15,733 nt of DNA, from contig JAJYNV010000461.1 in NCBI GenBank assembly GCA_021786135.1, forward strand, positions 1 to 15,733, read 5' to 3'. The translations under genes and the position numbers were made by a program. Below the pieces are notes generated by a model, which had not been told where the DNA came from, ran no database searches, and worked only from the letters and a program-made list of their open reading frames with translations. The DNA comes from Bacillota bacterium (GTDB lineage Bacteria; Bacillota; Sulfobacillia; JAJZYS01; JAJYTV01). Shown piece by piece: positions 14,589-15,733 of the stretch. Position 1 is the first letter of the stretch. Every line of letters starts with the position of its first letter.

Positions 14589-15521
14589 TTAGAGCTCCCG
14601 CCGGAAGACGACGTGCGCGGTGCCGGGCCCCTCGTGTCCCGAGTGCGAGGGGATGCCCATCTCCACTGTGTCGCCCGGGACCACCTGGAATCCCATGGCC
14701 CGATGGAAGGCGATCGACCCCGTGTTGACAGGCGCCGTGATGGCGGTCACGGACGTCCGCCCGGCCATGCGCGCGGCCGCGAAGAAGGCCTCGTAGAGCA
14801 GGCGGCCAATGCCGCTTCCTCTGGCCGAGGGGTCGACGCCGACGAAGTGGATGTACGCGCGTTCGGTATCGCCGGTGGCGAAGACTCCGCAAAGAAAACC
14901 GAGCAGTTTTGACGTCTCCCGATCTTCGGCAGCAAAGCTCGAGTCCGAGAAGTACTCAAAGAAGAGCCGCGGCAGGCGCGGTGTCATGTGGCGCCCACCC
15001 CACCAGTCGTCGAGCACCGGCAGCACGTTATCGGCATCCTCCGCACGCAGCGGCCGCAGACGTACGTCGCCCACGGCCGGGGCGGGCGACGGCGTGGGCT
15101 CACCCACCACGAAGACATACCCGTCCGGATCGGCGAGGTGGCATTCGCGCCAGCCATGGGTGAAAACCGTCGGCGGCAGCACCACCTCACCGCCCGCGGC
15201 GCGGGCTCCTGCCGCCGCGCGCTCGGGATCCAGGCCGAGCAGCCTGATCTCGACCCCGGCGCCCCGCAGCCTCTCCTGAGCTGCGCGCTCACCGCTCGGC
15301 ATGCGGCTGTACGTGTGATCGGCGTGCAGCATCAGCCTGAGTCCGTGGCCCGCAAGCGCCGCGAAGTCCTCATCGCTGTAGAGCCGACGCAGCATGAGCG
15401 CCCGCTCGTAGAACGGCAGGCTCTCCGATACGGAACGAACCACGAGATTGAGGCTGAGGCCCTGCAGGCTGCGTCCGTAGACGTCGGCAGGCTGCCAGGG
15501 TTCTCCCTGACGGAGTTTCAC
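14589..15521 (-). CDS. VOC (glyoxalase-like) and GNAT acetyltransferase fusion protein
   Basis: A two-domain protein of about 310 aa. The N-terminal half is a vicinal-oxygen-chelate domain (GEPWQPADVYGRSLQGLSLNL, VVRSVSESLPFYERALML, HGLRLMLHADHTY, ECHLADPDGYVFVV). The C-terminal half is a GNAT acetyltransferase (VRLRPLRAEDADNVLPVLDD, AYIHFVGVDPSARGSGIGRL with the acetyl-CoA loop ARGSGIG, ITAPVNTGSIAFHRAMGFQV). Known members of these families include antibiotic-binding or metal-dependent enzymes (VOC) and acyl transfer onto amines (GNAT), so a detoxification role next to two exporters is plausible, but the substrate is unknown. The frame is open from TTG 15677, but GTG 15521 follows GGGGGTGG by eight bases and begins a typical VOC N-terminus; earlier residues have no such match. 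Confidence 0.83.
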   Translation of the reverse strand: MKLRQGEPWQPADVYGRSLQGLSLNLVVRSVSESLPFYERALMLRRLYSDEDFAALAGHGLRLMLHADHTYSRMPSGERAAQERLRGAGVEIRLLGLDPERAAAGARAAGGEVVLPPTVFTHGWRECHLADPDGYVFVVGEPTPSPAPAVGDVRLRPLRAEDADNVLPVLDDWWGGRHMTPRLPRLFFEYFSDSSFAAEDRETSKLLGFLCGVFATGDTERAYIHFVGVDPSARGSGIGRLLYEAFFAAARMAGRTSVTAITAPVNTGSIAFHRAMGFQVVPGDTVEMGIPSHSGHEGPGTAHVVFRREL

Positions 15522-15548
15522 CAAGCGTACCACCCCCAGGAGGGCTCT

Positions 15549-15572
15549 CAGGCCGGTGCCTTCGCCGGCCTG
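15549..15572 (-). repeat. 8-base inverted repeat upstream of the VOC-GNAT gene
   Basis: CAGGCCGG and CCGGCCTG around an eight-base loop, about 30 bases upstream of the chosen GTG start. As leader RNA it would be a strong hairpin; an operator is also possible. It argues, weakly, against a start further upstream. Confidence 0.4.
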
Positions 15573-15649
15573 GAGCTCACCGTAACCGAGCGCCAACCGC
15601 AGCACAAGATAGGTCTGGGAGGCCGCAGGCGCAGCCCGGTCACCTCTGG

Positions 15650-15678
15650 TTGCACCATCGCACGGCAACGCATACAAT
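15650..15678 (+). promoter_or_regulatory. Rightward promoter at the right edge
   Basis: TTGCAC (15650-15655), 17-base spacer, TACAAT (15673-15678), close to the vegetative consensus. Transcription would begin near 15685 and enter a gene whose ATG seems to be at 15730-15732, after AGGGGGA and a seven-base spacer. Only that start is inside the window. Confidence 0.6.
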
Positions 15679-15689
15679 GCAAATAGCTT

Positions 15690-15717
15690 TTTTAGACATC
15701 TCTAAAACATGTTTTAG
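15690..15717. promoter_or_regulatory. Two overlapping inverted repeats, likely repressor operator
   Basis: TTTTAGA-CATC-TCTAAAA (15690-15707) overlaps the perfect 16-base palindrome CTAAAACATGTTTTAG (15702-15717). They begin a few bases past the predicted transcription start, where a bound repressor would block RNA polymerase. The AT-rich dyads resemble sites of metal-responsive DtxR/Fur-type regulators in general form, but no specific family consensus was matched. Confidence 0.65.
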
Positions 15718-15733
15718 GGGGACGTCCCTATGG

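Noticed and set aside
15541..15640. Possible riboswitch on the minus strand before the VOC-GNAT gene
   Set aside because: Checked by eye against TPP, FMN, cobalamin, cyclic-di-GMP and SRP-RNA consensus blocks; none matched beyond a few bases.
15522..15677. N-terminal extension of the VOC-GNAT frame to a TTG at 15677
   Set aside because: No Shine-Dalgarno, no family resemblance, contains a strong inverted repeat and runs into the divergent promoter; GTG 15521 is better supported.

Overview
The window looks like a chromosomal segment of a high-GC, endospore-forming member of the Firmicutes (Bacillota). The evidence is two sporulation-family genes (a GerW/YtfJ-type protein and a YhbH/DUF444 protein), a complete T-box leader before an aminoacyl-tRNA synthetase, and Shine-Dalgarno-led genes with frequent GTG/TTG starts. 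I cannot name the genus. No rRNA, tRNA, CRISPR array or insertion sequence was found.

Region 1 (1 to about 2310) is the end of an integrated mobile element. It has a leftward gene with a helix-turn-helix domain of phage/plasmid replication type (broken by an apparent one-base deletion and running off the left edge) and a rightward large serine recombinase. Fourteen bases past the recombinase stop lies the 3' end of a yhbH gene that is cut off in the middle of its von Willebrand-A-like domain. The element therefore appears to sit inside yhbH, as recombinase-carrying elements sit inside sporulation genes such as sigK in Bacillus. This is the most interesting feature of the window.

Region 2 (2307-6087, all minus strand) reads as one compact operon in the order gerW/ytfJ, SNF2 helicase, a divergent pantothenate-synthetase-like protein with altered catalytic residues, and the truncated yhbH. 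Region 3 (6088-9201) holds a predicted permease of the ArsP/DUF318 type (plus) and, convergent to it, a PolX-like protein that keeps its HhH and PHP domains but seems to have lost the polymerase active site (minus).

Region 4 (9267-10827) is an extended -10 promoter, a T-box riboswitch with specifier GAC (Asp) and tRNA-end bulge TGGC, and the archaeal/Deinococcus-type aspartyl-tRNA synthetase it controls. Region 5 (10828-14587) is an export module: an MFS exporter with its own upstream inverted repeat, then a MarR regulator preceded by a perfect 12-3-12 palindrome and translationally coupled to an ABC exporter. Region 6 (14589-15733) is a VOC-GNAT fusion protein on the minus strand and, at the right edge, a rightward promoter overlapped by two nested inverted repeats, leading to a gene whose ATG appears to be the last thing in the window.
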